From NCBI GenBank assembly GCA_036796975.1, contig DAIRBY010000012.1, positions 1-64,000 of the forward strand: a stretch of DNA of 64,000 nucleotides. The letters are read 5' to 3'. The stretch's first letter is position 1; every line of letters starts with the position of its first letter. This DNA comes from UBA8190 sp003453695 (GTDB lineage Bacteria; Actinomycetota; Acidimicrobiia; Acidimicrobiales; UBA8190). The translations under genes were made by a program, and so were the position numbers. Under the pieces are notes generated by a model. The model saw nothing but the letters and a program-made list of their open reading frames with translations, ran no database searches and had not been told where the DNA came from. Below are positions 40,823 through 51,137 of this stretch, piece by piece.

Positions 40823-42288
40823 ACGGGCTCGACGAGGAGCGCATCCCGGTCATCGTGGCTTCCGGCCAGTGCCTCGAGCGCGACGCTCCGGTGTCGGCGC
40901 TCGACCTCATGGCCCGAGCCGGCCGGGAGTGCCTGGCCCAGGCACCGGCGCTCGCCGACGGGGTCGACCGGGTGTCGGTCGTGAGCGTCATGTCACCGGT
41001 GCCGCCCGCCCCGGCATCGGCGCTGGCCGCACGCCTGGGGTTGTCCCCGGCACGAACCGAGGTGTCCACCATCGGCGGCAACTCGCCGCAGTGGCTGCTC
41101 AACCGGGCCGCCTCTGACATCGCCACCGGGCGCGCCGGGACGGTGCTCGTGGCGGGAGCGGAAACCCAGCGGACCATGAAGGCCATGGTCAGCCCGCCGC
41201 CGGTGCCCGAGGAGCAGGCCCTGGCGCCCGACCCCGTGGTCGGCGACCACCGCGCCGGCGTGGGGCAGGCCGAGCTCGACGCCGGGCTCATCGCCCCCGT
41301 ACACGTCTATGCACTGTTCGAAAGCGTGCTCGCCCATCGCGCCGGCCGGAGCTTCGAGCAGCACCGCCGGGTGCTGGGTGAGCTCATGGCGCCGTTCACC
41401 GCCGTGGCCGCCGCCCACCCGGCGGCGTGGTTCCCGACGCGGCGCACCCCCGAAGAGCTGTCCACGGTCGGCCCCGGCAACCGCCTCGTCGCCGAGCCCT
41501 ATCCGAAGCTTCTGTGCGCCGTGATCAACGTCGACCAGGGGGCGTGCGTGCTCGTCACCTCCTTGGCGGCGGCGCGGCGGGCCCACGTGGCCGACCGGGC
41601 CGCGTTCTGCCTGGCGGGCGCCGAGGCCAACGACGTGTGGTTCCCCTCGGCCCGCCCCGACCCGGGTTCCTCACCGGCGATCTCTGCTGCCGCCGGCGCC
41701 GCCCTGGAGGCCGCCGGTGTGGGCGTCGACGAGGTGAGCGCCTTCGACCTCTACTCGTGCTTCCCCTGTGCCGTCGAGATGGCGGCGCACGCCATCGGGA
41801 TCGACGTCGACGACAAGCGGGGGCTGACCGTCACCGGCGGGCTCCCCTACTTCGGCGGACCGGGCAACAACTACACCCTGCACGCCATAGCCACCATGGC
41901 TGAGCGCCTCCGCCAGACCGGCGGCACCGGGCTCGTGACCGGGTTGGGCTGGTACGCCACCAAGCACGCCGTCGGTGTCTACGGTGCCGACCCGCCGCCT
42001 CGGGGGTGGCGCCACGCCGACACCACCGCCGCCCAGACGGCCATCGACGCCGCCGGCGCCGACGTGGCAGCCGACGCCGTCGGGCCCGCCACCGTGGTGG
42101 CCTCGACCGTGGTGAGCGGACGCGACGGCCGCCCGCAGGCAGCGCCGGTCATCGCCCGGCTCGACGACGGACGCCAGGTCGCCGCCGCCGCCGAGGACGA
42201 GGAGCTGGCCGCCCTGGCCGGGCGCAACCTGGTGGGCGAGCGCGTCCTTCTCGCCGGTCCCCTGCCGCGCTTTCGGATGGCGGGCTGA
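40819..42288 (+). CDS. Thiolase-like protein lacking the usual nucleophilic cysteine
   Basis: 489 residues of the acetyl-CoA acetyltransferase-like group with an extra C-terminal domain. The thiolase fold is shown by IPVIVASGQCLERDAPVSALDLMARAG, GLTVTGGLPYFGGPGNNYTLHAIATMAE (His) and GLGWYATKHAVGVY. Where classical thiolases have NxxCxSG it has STIGGNSPQWLLN, with no Cys. The C-terminal about 85 residues (ATVVASTVVSGRDGRPQAAPVIARLDDGRQVAA) resemble an OB-like domain. It may cleave or bind acyl-CoA by another mechanism. ATGA overlap with the TetR gene. Confidence 0.78.
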   Translation: MNGLDEERIPVIVASGQCLERDAPVSALDLMARAGRECLAQAPALADGVDRVSVVSVMSPVPPAPASALAARLGLSPARTEVSTIGGNSPQWLLNRAASDIATGRAGTVLVAGAETQRTMKAMVSPPPVPEEQALAPDPVVGDHRAGVGQAELDAGLIAPVHVYALFESVLAHRAGRSFEQHRRVLGELMAPFTAVAAAHPAAWFPTRRTPEELSTVGPGNRLVAEPYPKLLCAVINVDQGACVLVTSLAAARRAHVADRAAFCLAGAEANDVWFPSARPDPGSSPAISAAAGAALEAAGVGVDEVSAFDLYSCFPCAVEMAAHAIGIDVDDKRGLTVTGGLPYFGGPGNNYTLHAIATMAERLRQTGGTGLVTGLGWYATKHAVGVYGADPPPRGWRHADTTAAQTAIDAAGADVAADAVGPATVVASTVVSGRDGRPQAAPVIARLDDGRQVAAAAEDEELAALAGRNLVGERVLLAGPLPRFRMAG

Positions 42289-42378
42289 AACTCCGGCGGG
42301 CCAGACTCGCCGCCGGACACCCCGCCGGTGCGGGCGCACAGCGTGACATCGAAGCGCAGCAGAGAGAGGAGACGGGCA

Positions 42379-43146
42379 ATGGCGGCAGTGGAGCGGGAGC
42401 GGCGGGGCAAGGTGGAGATCCTCACCATCAACCGGCCGGAAGCGCGCAATGCCATCAACGGCGACGTCACCGCGGCCATGGGAGCGGCGCTCGACGACCT
42501 GGCCGCTGACGACGACTGCTGGGTGGTGGTGCTGACCGGCGCAGGGGACAAGTCGTTCTCGGCGGGGATGGACCTGAAGGCGTTCGCCTCGGGACAGGGC
42601 GCCGGCATCATCGACGCCAACGGGTTCGCCAGCGTCACCCGGCGCCAGTTCGCCAAGCCCCTCATCGCCGCCGTCAACGGCGCGGCGCTGGCCGGCGGGT
42701 GCGAGATCATGTTGTCTTGCGACCTCGTCGTCGCCGCCGAGCACGCCGTCTTCGGCATCCCCGAGGCCAAGCGGGGGCTCATCGCCGGGGCGGGCGGCCT
42801 CATCCGGCTCCCCCGGCGCATCCCCCGGGCTGTCGCCTTGGAGCTGGCCCTCACAGGTGAGCCCATCGATGCCCAGCGGGCACTGCAGGTCGGGCTGATC
42901 AACCGGGTGGTGCCCGCCGGACGGCTCATGGACGAAGCGCTGGACCTGGCCGGGACCATCGCCGCCAACGCACCGCTGGCCGTGCGCAACTCGAAGAAGG
43001 TGATGCTCGGCAGCGCCGATCTCCCCGAGATCGAGGCATGGACGCTCAACGACGGCACCTTCGCCGAGGTGTTCACCTCGGCCGACGCCATGGAGGGCGC
43101 CGTGGCCTTCGCCGAGAAGCGACCCCCCAACTGGCAGGGCAAGTAA
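42379..43146 (+). CDS. Enoyl-CoA hydratase/isomerase family protein
   Basis: 255 residues of the crotonase fold: INRPEARNAINGDVTAAMG, the oxyanion-hole segment KSFSAGMDLKAF, AAVNGAALAGGCEIMLSCDLVVAAEHAVFGIPEAKRGLIAGAGGLIRLPRRI, with the catalytic Glu position in PEAKRGL, and a C-terminal helical part. It hydrates an enoyl-CoA in beta-oxidation. The ATG follows AGAGAGGAGACGGGCA. A small membrane protein gene starts 3 bases after the stop. Confidence 0.87.
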   Translation: MAAVERERRGKVEILTINRPEARNAINGDVTAAMGAALDDLAADDDCWVVVLTGAGDKSFSAGMDLKAFASGQGAGIIDANGFASVTRRQFAKPLIAAVNGAALAGGCEIMLSCDLVVAAEHAVFGIPEAKRGLIAGAGGLIRLPRRIPRAVALELALTGEPIDAQRALQVGLINRVVPAGRLMDEALDLAGTIAANAPLAVRNSKKVMLGSADLPEIEAWTLNDGTFAEVFTSADAMEGAVAFAEKRPPNWQGK

Positions 43147-43149
43147 CCC

Positions 43150-43587
43150 ATGTCCCACGGCGCGGCGCCGCTGTCGGCCTCCGTCCAGCTGGCGCCCGCC
43201 ATCGACGGGGTGCGGCTCTCGCTCCACGTCCTGGCGGCGGCGGTGTGGGTGGGAGGGCAGATCACCCTGGCCGGGCTGGTGCCGACGGCCCGGGGCCTCG
43301 GCGACGGGGCCACGGCCGCGCTGGCCCGGGCGTTCGCCCGTATCCAGTGGCCGGCCTACGTCGTGCTCGTGGGCACGGGCATCTGGAACGTCGCCGCCGT
43401 GGGCAACCCCCGTCCCTCGGCGTGGCAGGCGGTGCTCTCGGTGAAGATCGCCGTCGTGGCCCTGGCGGGGCTGGCGGCCTTCCTCCACACCCGCTCCCGG
43501 GGCCGGGCGGCCGTCGCCGCCTGGGGGGCGGTCGCCGCGGTCAGCTCCCTGGCGGCGTTGGTGATGGGCGTGTTCCTGGCCGGCTGA
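43150..43587 (+). CDS. Four-helix integral membrane protein (CopD-like)
   Basis: 145 residues with four predicted helices: LSLHVLAAAVWVGGQITLAGLV, IQWPAYVVLVGTGIWNVAAV, AVLSVKIAVVALAGLAAFLHT and VAAVSSLAALVMGVFLAG. The opening LHVLAAAVWVGG (His/Trp/Gly) is typical of CopD-like and related haem- or copper-linked membrane proteins. The role is unknown. It lies between the hydratase and tatA. Confidence 0.65.
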   Translation: MSHGAAPLSASVQLAPAIDGVRLSLHVLAAAVWVGGQITLAGLVPTARGLGDGATAALARAFARIQWPAYVVLVGTGIWNVAAVGNPRPSAWQAVLSVKIAVVALAGLAAFLHTRSRGRAAVAAWGAVAAVSSLAALVMGVFLAG

Positions 43588-43683
43588 GGGGGCGTACCCG
43601 GGCTGCGGTGCCGGGGGTCTACGCTTGAGGGCGCCTCAGGTGCGGCTCCCGCCGGCGGGCGGGAACAAGAAGGGAAGAGCGCC

Positions 43684-43968
43684 GTGCACCCAGTTCTCGC
43701 CGAGATCTTCGGTCCTGACCTCATCATCGTGATCATCGTCGTCGCTCTGGTCCTGTTCGGGGGCACCCAGATCCCCAAGCTGGCCCGGTCACTGGGCTCG
43801 GCACAGTCCGAGTTCAAGAAGGGGCTGGCCGAGGGACAGAAGGCGGGCGACGCCGCCCCTGCCGCCGAGGGCGGCACCCCCCCGGCCAACGGGACCGCTC
43901 CGGCTCCGGGGGCCGCCCCGGCTCCGGGGACGACGCCCACCCCCGGGACCACACCGCCCACCGGCTGA
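43684..43968 (+). CDS. tatA: Sec-independent translocase protein TatA
   Basis: 94 residues. An N-terminal membrane helix (DLIIVIIVVALVLF) is followed by the hinge FGGTQIPKLARSLGSAQSEFKKGLAEG, the amphipathic helix typical of TatA/E, and then a Pro/Ala/Gly-rich low-complexity tail with PAPG/TPG repeats. It forms the translocation pore for folded twin-arginine proteins; tatB/tatC are not in the window. GTG start after AAGAAGGGAAGAG; TACGCT at 43620-43625 is a possible -10. Confidence 0.9.
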   Translation: MHPVLAEIFGPDLIIVIIVVALVLFGGTQIPKLARSLGSAQSEFKKGLAEGQKAGDAAPAAEGGTPPANGTAPAPGAAPAPGTTPTPGTTPPTG

Positions 43969-44005
43969 CGCCGCCGAACCTTCGGCGCTCGGCGCGGGAC
44001 GGGCC

Positions 44006-45301
44006 GTGACCGACGACGTCCTCGACACCGCCGACAAACTGTGGCGAGGCGAGATCGACATCGCCTCGATCCATCCGGTGGGCGGCTACCTGGGCGGCCT
44101 GGCCGAGCCCTGCGACGGGGTGGCCTTCGTGCCCTCCTTCGCCAACGTCACGGCCTTCTCGACGCCCGAGGGGCTCGTGCTCGTCGACACCGGGTCGAGC
44201 TTCGTGGCCGAGGCCGTGCACGGGGAGCTACGCCGGTGGTCCGAGCGGCGTCTGCACACCGCCGTGTACTCCCATGGCCACATCGACCACGTCTTCGGGG
44301 TCCCGGTGTGGGAGGCCGAATCGGCCTCCGAGGGGTGGCCGGCCCCGGTGGTGGTGGCCCACGAGGCGCTCCCCGCCCGCTTCGACCGCTACATCGCCAC
44401 CGCCGGCTACAACGAGGTCATCAACCAGCGCCAGTTCGGCGTTCCCGGGCTGCGCTGGCCCACCGAGTACCGCTATCCCGACACCACGTACCGCTCCCAG
44501 CTGGAGCTCGACGTGGGCGGCACCGACTTCCGGCTCCACCATGCTCGGGGCGAGACGGACGACCACACCTGGACGTGGGTGCCCGACCACAAGGTGGTCT
44601 GTTGCGGGGACCTGTTCATCTGGGCCTCACCGAACGCCGGCAACCCCCAGAAGGTCCAGCGCTATCCGAAGGAATGGGCGGCCGCCCTGCGGGAGATGGC
44701 CGGCCTCGAACCCGAGCTGCTCCTGCCCGGGCACGGCTTCCCCGTCGTGGGGACGGACCGGGTGCGCCAAGCGCTCACCGACACCGCCATGCTCCTCGAG
44801 GACCTGGTCGACCAGACCGTCGCCCTCATGAACGAAGGCGCCCGGCTGGACGAGATCATCCACGCCGTTCTCCCATCGCCGCAACTGATGGAGCGCCCCT
44901 ACCTGCAACCGGTGTACGACGAGCCGGAGTTCGTGGTGCGAAACATCTGGAGGCTGTACGGGGGCTGGTGGGAGGGCAATCCCGCCGCGCTCAAGCCGGC
45001 GCCGGAGCGCGCCCTGGCCGGGGAGCTGGCCGAGCTGTGCGGAGGACCGGGCGTGCTGGCCGACCGTGCCCTCTCCCTGCTCGTGGGCGGCGACGACGGC
45101 GCGCCGTCGGACACCGCCCTGCGCCTCGCCGGGCACCTGGCCGAGACGGCGTCACTGGCCGCCCCGCACGACCCCGCCATCGGGCGCGTGCGGGCCACGG
45201 TCTTCGCGGCGCTGGCCGAACACGCCACGTCCACCATGGCCAAAGGGGTGTTCAACTGGGCCTCCCGGGAGTCGGCACAGCGGGCCGAAAGCCCCAGCTG
45301 A
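44006..45301 (+). CDS. Metallo-beta-lactamase-fold hydrolase, alkylsulfatase-like
   Basis: 431 residues. The MBL domain has LVLVDTGSSF, the metal motif VYSHGHIDHVFG, HHARGETDDHTWTWVPDHKVVCCGDLF, and LLLPGHGFPVVG. A helical C-terminal domain (about 290-430, YLQPVYDEPEFVVRNIWRLYGGWWEGNPAALKPAP) corresponds to the alkylsulfatase dimerisation domain. It would hydrolyse sulfate esters or a related substrate. No signal peptide. It stands alone between tatA and the oxidase genes. Confidence 0.83.
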   Translation: MTDDVLDTADKLWRGEIDIASIHPVGGYLGGLAEPCDGVAFVPSFANVTAFSTPEGLVLVDTGSSFVAEAVHGELRRWSERRLHTAVYSHGHIDHVFGVPVWEAESASEGWPAPVVVAHEALPARFDRYIATAGYNEVINQRQFGVPGLRWPTEYRYPDTTYRSQLELDVGGTDFRLHHARGETDDHTWTWVPDHKVVCCGDLFIWASPNAGNPQKVQRYPKEWAAALREMAGLEPELLLPGHGFPVVGTDRVRQALTDTAMLLEDLVDQTVALMNEGARLDEIIHAVLPSPQLMERPYLQPVYDEPEFVVRNIWRLYGGWWEGNPAALKPAPERALAGELAELCGGPGVLADRALSLLVGGDDGAPSDTALRLAGHLAETASLAAPHDPAIGRVRATVFAALAEHATSTMAKGVFNWASRESAQRAESPS

Positions 45302-45341
45302 AGGGGCTTCGCTCAACTACAACCCCCCGGGAGGCCTTGGC

Positions 45342-45347
45342 TAAGGT
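45342..45347 (+). promoter_or_regulatory. Putative -10 box (TAAGGT) of ctaC
   Basis: TAAGGT ends 8 bases before the GTG of the oxidase subunit II gene; no Shine-Dalgarno sequence is present, so the transcript may be leaderless. Confidence 0.4.
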
Positions 45348-45355
45348 CGCTTCCC

Positions 45356-46273
45356 GTGACCGCACCGCCCCTCCGCCCGGCCGCGACCGGGCGCCTCCGG
45401 CGCTGGCCCCTGGCCGTGGTCGCCGTGGCGCTGCCCGTCCTGCTCGGCGCCTGCCAGGTCCCGCACTTCTACGCGTTCCGGGGCGCCACCACCCAGGGAC
45501 ACGACGAATTCCTCCTCTACGCCGGCACCTTCATCGCCGCCATCGTGGTCGGCGGCTTCACCGGCGTCCTCATCTTGTGGGCCGTCTTCCGTTACCGCCG
45601 GCGCTCCGAGGACATGCCCCGCCAGTTCCAGTACCACATCCCTCTGGAGCTCACCTACACCATCGTCCCCATCATCATCGTGCTGGTGCTCTTCGCCTTC
45701 ACCGTGGTCACCGAGAACAAGATGGACCTGGTGGTGGACCACCCCGACCTGGTCGTGAACGTCTACGCCTTCCAGTGGGGCTGGGAATTCGACTACCCGA
45801 ACCACGTGGTGGTCCGCGCCGAGACCACCTCGGACCCCGACCCGGTGGGACCGGCGGGACCGGGCGGCCCGTCGTGCAGCCCTGCCGCCTGGTGCCAGGG
45901 GCCGGGCCTGGTCATGCCGGCGGGGCAGACCACCCGGATCCAGTTGCGGTCCAAGGACACCATCCACGGCTTCTACGTCCCGGAGTTCAACTTCTCCCGC
46001 TACGCCCAGCCGGGCGTGCTCAACGAGTTCGACTTCACCGTGCCCCACTCGGGGGTGTACCGGGCCCAGTGCGCCCAGTTCTGCGGCCTGTACCACTCGC
46101 TCATGCTGTTCCACGTGGTGGCCATGCCTCCGGCACAATTCCGGGCGTGGCTCTCCCGAGAGCAGTCCTCGGCCAACACGTCTGTGGGCGGCCCCAACTC
46201 GCCGCAGAACCAGACCACCACGCCCACCACGCCCAGCACCGTCAACAACACCGCGGCGCGGAGCTCCCGGTGA
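45356..46273 (+). CDS. ctaC: Cytochrome c oxidase subunit II
   Basis: 305 residues. A lipoprotein-type signal (VALPVLLGAC, Cys near 33) precedes two membrane helices (FLLYAGTFIAAIVVGGFTGVLILW; YTIVPIIIVLVLFAFTVV). The CuA domain has FQWGWEFDYP, DTIHGFYVPEF (first His ligand) and CAQFCGLYHSLM (two Cys, His, Met). The tail is Asn/Thr-rich. It accepts electrons from the cytochrome bcc complex and feeds subunit I. First of the ctaC-ctaD-ctaF series. Confidence 0.93.
   Translation: MTAPPLRPAATGRLRRWPLAVVAVALPVLLGACQVPHFYAFRGATTQGHDEFLLYAGTFIAAIVVGGFTGVLILWAVFRYRRRSEDMPRQFQYHIPLELTYTIVPIIIVLVLFAFTVVTENKMDLVVDHPDLVVNVYAFQWGWEFDYPNHVVVRAETTSDPDPVGPAGPGGPSCSPAAWCQGPGLVMPAGQTTRIQLRSKDTIHGFYVPEFNFSRYAQPGVLNEFDFTVPHSGVYRAQCAQFCGLYHSLMLFHVVAMPPAQFRAWLSREQSSANTSVGGPNSPQNQTTTPTTPSTVNNTAARSSR
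46041..46080 (+). other. CuA-site coding segment of ctaC
   Basis: This stretch covers the strand leading into the CAQFCGLYH copper motif. The motif has Gln where many oxidases have Glu between the two cysteines, a common variant that leaves the four side-chain ligands intact. Confidence 0.6.
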
Positions 46274-46316
46274 GCCCGGCCGTCCTCGTCCCCGCTCGTC
46301 TCATGGAGGCAGCACC

Positions 46317-48032
<1,716 letters not shown>

Positions 48033-48045
48033 GAGAGGGGGCCCG

Positions 48046-48459
48046 GTGCGCATCGAAGCGCTCTTCCTCATCGGGGTGGCCGTCTTCTTCTCGGTCGTGG
48101 ACGCCATCTACTGGTTCTGGGGCTACCACTACCTCAGCCTGGGGCCCGAGCAGAGCGGCACCGTGATGCTCATCGGCACGGTGCTGCTCGGCCTGCTCCC
48201 CGGCGGCTACTACTTCTGGTGGTCGAGGCGGATGAAGCCGCGACCCGAGGACCGCACCGATGCCTCCATCGAGGACGGGGCGGGCGTGATCGGAAGCTTC
48301 CCGGACTCCAGTGTGTGGCCCTTCGTGCTCGGCATGGGCCTGTTCCTGGTCGTGCTGGCCGTGGTGTTCGGCCTGTGGCTGCTCTTCCCGGGTTTCGCCC
48401 TCGTCATCGCCGCCGCTGTGGGCGTGACGGTGGAGAGCCGCCGAGGTGGCGCCGTCTGA
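48046..48459 (+). CDS. ctaF: Cytochrome c oxidase subunit IV (actinobacterial type)
   Basis: 137 residues with four helices: IEALFLIGVAVFFSVVDAIYWFWGYHY, GTVMLIGTVLLGLLPGGYYFWW, VWPFVLGMGLFLVVLAVVFGLWL and GFALVIAAAVGVTV. The loop SRRMKPRPEDRTDASIEDGAGVIGSFPDSSVWPF is characteristic of the actinobacterial subunit IV, which stabilises the aa3 oxidase in the bcc-aa3 supercomplex. The GTG start lies 13 bases after ctaD. Confidence 0.88.
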   Translation: MRIEALFLIGVAVFFSVVDAIYWFWGYHYLSLGPEQSGTVMLIGTVLLGLLPGGYYFWWSRRMKPRPEDRTDASIEDGAGVIGSFPDSSVWPFVLGMGLFLVVLAVVFGLWLLFPGFALVIAAAVGVTVESRRGGAV

Positions 48460-48487
48460 CCAGCCGGGAGGCGGCGTCCCCGGGGAG

Positions 48488-49357
48488 CTAGAAGTACCAG
48501 CCCGAGGGGATCCAGGGCCCGGGGACGTCCATGCCGTCCACGAACATTGCGCCGGTCACCTCGACCGTCACCCGGGCGGCATGCCCCACGGCGAAGGCCC
48601 AGTTCTGGGCGGCGGTGAGCCCGTAGACGGAGACCTCACCCTCGGCGCCCGCCAGGTACCGCCACAACAGCGTCGAGGCGGTCTCGGCGTCGGTGGCCCC
48701 GAGCATGACCAGGCGCCCAGGGTGCCAGAGCATCCAGCCCCGCCCTCTCCCGTCGTCGACGACGTCGAGGCGGTTGCCCGCCTGCAGGACCGATTCCACG
48801 TCCTCGGTGCGCGACCTCCCGATCGACGCCTCTGTGGCCGCCACCAGGTCGAGGTCCGAGGCGTCTGCGGATCGGCCGCCCAGGCGGCGGGGGATGGCTC
48901 GCCGGTCAGGGGACCCGCTCAACCCCGCCGAGGGGTGCATCTCGAGCCCGGCCATGGAGTAGAGCCGCATGGCCCGGGGATCCGATGAGGACTGGATCAT
49001 GCGCATGGTGGCGCCCGATCCGTAGGCGGACGACGCCTCGAGGAGGATGCGGCCCACCCCCTGGCTCTGCGAGCGCGGGTCGGTGAACAGCATGGACAAC
49101 CCCCAGAAGTCGCCCCGGCGGATGGACTCGGCGACACCGATCACCATGCCGCTGCTCTCGGCCACCCAGGCACCGGGTGCGTCGCGCTCCACGAATCGCA
49201 CGTGCCCTTGTCGGGTGAGCGCCACCTGATCGGGAGGGCGTGGACGGGGCGACTCCCCGCGCTTTCGGGCGGCCTCGGCGTTGGCCGCATCCACGACGGC
49301 CATGACGGCCTCGACGTCGGCGACGTCCATGGGACGCACCTTCCACGGCTCTACCAT
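48488..49357 (-). CDS. Tandem GNAT-domain acetyltransferase
   Basis: 289 residues. The N-terminal half is a GNAT domain (VRPMDVADVEAVMAVVDAAN; acetyl-CoA loop LFTDPRSQSQGVGRILLEAS). The C-terminal half is a second, more degenerate GNAT-like fold (ATDAETASTLLWRYLAGAEGEVSVYGLTAAQNWAFAVGHAARV). The substrate is unknown. GGAGG lies before the ATG at 49357. It is convergent with ctaF, divergent from the glycosyltransferase gene. Confidence 0.8.
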   Translation of the reverse strand: MVEPWKVRPMDVADVEAVMAVVDAANAEAARKRGESPRPRPPDQVALTRQGHVRFVERDAPGAWVAESSGMVIGVAESIRRGDFWGLSMLFTDPRSQSQGVGRILLEASSAYGSGATMRMIQSSSDPRAMRLYSMAGLEMHPSAGLSGSPDRRAIPRRLGGRSADASDLDLVAATEASIGRSRTEDVESVLQAGNRLDVVDDGRGRGWMLWHPGRLVMLGATDAETASTLLWRYLAGAEGEVSVYGLTAAQNWAFAVGHAARVTVEVTGAMFVDGMDVPGPWIPSGWYF

Positions 49358-49589
49358 GCGTCGCCTCCTCGTCGACCGTGTCCGGGGCGCCTTCCCACCC
49401 GTTCTTGGGGCACCTGTCGGTCGTGGAGTCTTGCACCCGGGCCGAGCCGTCCTTGCCCCACGCCGCCCCTGGTGAGAGCGGTGAGGCGACATCACGGGTC
49501 GAGGCGGCAATGGCGGTGGAGCACGGCGCTTCGTGTCGCACGGTGGCGAGGGGGGTACCTACCCGGCGACCAACGGCGAGGAGGATCCA

Positions 49590-51002
49590 GTGCACGAGGT
49601 GGCGCTGTGCGCGCTCCCGGTCGACCGCTTCGACTCCACCGTCGGATGGCGCCAGGCGGAGGACTTCGCCGAGGCCGTGGCCTTCGCCCGATGGAGCTTG
49701 GAGGGCCGCGCCTTTTGGCACGTGAACTCGACGGCCACCGGTGGCGGAGTGGCCGAGCTGCTGCAGTCGGTGCTCGGGTACCTGCGAGGCGGACAGATCG
49801 ACGCTCGCTGGCTGTCGATCGACGGTGACGAGGCCTTCTTCACGGTGACCAAGCGCCTCCATCACCTGCTCCACGGCGAGAACGGTGACGGCGGCGGCCT
49901 GGGTGGTGCCGAGCGCGCCGCCTACGAGGACACCCTCGCCCGAGAAGCCGCCCACCTGTGCGCGCTCGTGTCCCCGGACGACGTGGTGGTGCTCCACGAT
50001 GTGCAGACCCTCGGCCTCGCCCCGGCCGTGCGGGATGCGGGCGCCCGGGTGGTGTGGGGCTGCCACGTGGGGTCCGACGTCCCCAACCCCGAGACCCGTG
50101 CCGCCTGGCAGTTCCTGCATCCCTATGTCACGGCCACCATGCGTCAGGTGTTCTCCCGCGCTTGCTACGCCTGGGAGGGGCTGGACGCCAAGGACGTCGC
50201 CGTCATCCCGCCCTGCATCGACGTCTTCTCGCCGAAGAACCAGGACCTTCCCCCGGCCACGGTGCGGGCCATCCTGGCCCGGTCGGGCGTCGTCCCCGAC
50301 GACGACGTCAGCGCCGCCGCCTTCACGCGCCGGGACGGGACGCCTGGTGCCGTCGAGCGGGGCGCTGTCATGGTCGAGGACCGGCCCGTCCCCGCCGACG
50401 CGCCCGTGGTGACGCAGATCTCCCGGTGGGACCCGCTCAAGGACCACGCCCGGGTCATGGAGGGGTTCGCCTCCGGGCTCTCCGACGACGGTGACGCCGA
50501 GCTCATCCTGGCCGGACCCGCTCCCGACGGCGTCGCCGACGACCCCGAGCAATCGGGTGTGCTCGAAGACCTCGTCGAGGCCTGGCGGTCGCTGCCAGCG
50601 ACGTCGAGGCGCCGGGTCCACATCGCCTGCCTGCCCCTGGCCGACGTGGAGGAGAACGCCGCCGTCGTGAACGCCCTGCAACGACGTGCCGACGTCGTCG
50701 TGCAGAAGAGCCTGGCCGAAGGCTTCGGCCTCACGGTGGCCGAAGCGATGTGGAAGCGCCGGGCCGTGGTCGGCAGCAGGGTGGGCGGGATCCAGGACCA
50801 GATCGACGACGGGGTGTCGGGCCGCATCGTCGACGACCCCACCGACACCGCCGCCCTGGCCACGGCCGTCAAGGAGCTGCTCGCCGATCCGGAGGCCCGA
50901 GCGCGCCTGGGTGCGGCCGCCCACCAGCGCGTGGCGCAGGACTACCTGGCCCCGCGCTTTCTCACCCAGTACCTGGACCTGGCCACAGCGCTGCACGCCT
51001 AG
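49590..51002 (+). CDS. GT4-family glycosyltransferase, trehalose-synthase (TreT)-like
   Basis: 470 residues. GT-B fold: FWHVNSTATGGGVAELLQSVLGYLRGGQIDARWLSIDGDEAFF, DDVVVLHDVQTLGL, GCHVGSDVPNPETR, CIDVFSPKN, and the donor-binding SLAEGFGLTVAEAMWKRRAVVGSRVGGIQDQI. These features match trehalose synthases/phosphorylase-like retaining enzymes that use an NDP-glucose or glucose-phosphate donor, so trehalose formation is plausible but not proven. GAGGAGG lies shortly before the GTG start. Confidence 0.83.
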   Translation: MHEVALCALPVDRFDSTVGWRQAEDFAEAVAFARWSLEGRAFWHVNSTATGGGVAELLQSVLGYLRGGQIDARWLSIDGDEAFFTVTKRLHHLLHGENGDGGGLGGAERAAYEDTLAREAAHLCALVSPDDVVVLHDVQTLGLAPAVRDAGARVVWGCHVGSDVPNPETRAAWQFLHPYVTATMRQVFSRACYAWEGLDAKDVAVIPPCIDVFSPKNQDLPPATVRAILARSGVVPDDDVSAAAFTRRDGTPGAVERGAVMVEDRPVPADAPVVTQISRWDPLKDHARVMEGFASGLSDDGDAELILAGPAPDGVADDPEQSGVLEDLVEAWRSLPATSRRRVHIACLPLADVEENAAVVNALQRRADVVVQKSLAEGFGLTVAEAMWKRRAVVGSRVGGIQDQIDDGVSGRIVDDPTDTAALATAVKELLADPEARARLGAAAHQRVAQDYLAPRFLTQYLDLATALHA

Positions 51003-51095
51003 CGGCGCACCCCGGGCGGCGCCACAGCGCCCGCTGCTCCTCGGCCAGGTCCTTGCCGAATGAGCGGAACATGAGCTGGGCCAGGCGAACCACTT

Positions 51096-51112
51096 CGGGG
51101 CCGTCGGCCCCG
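51096..51112. terminator. G+C hairpin between convergent genes
   Basis: CGGGGCC-GTC-GGCCCCG forms a 7-bp stem with a 3-base loop in the 135 bases between the glycosyltransferase stop and the qcrB stop. No T tract follows on either strand. It is a possible bidirectional terminator; the rest of this gap shows only a doubtful short reading frame. Confidence 0.35.
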
Positions 51113-51137
51113 GCAGCCGGGCGGGCGGGAGCTGCGC

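Noticed and set aside
50962..51072. Short minus-strand frame (36 codons, starting MFRSFGKDLAEEQRALWRR) between qcrB and the glycosyltransferase gene
   Set aside because: The helical opening looks protein-like, but there is no ribosome site, the end overlaps the glycosyltransferase gene, and I know no family. Conservation in relatives would be needed to accept it.
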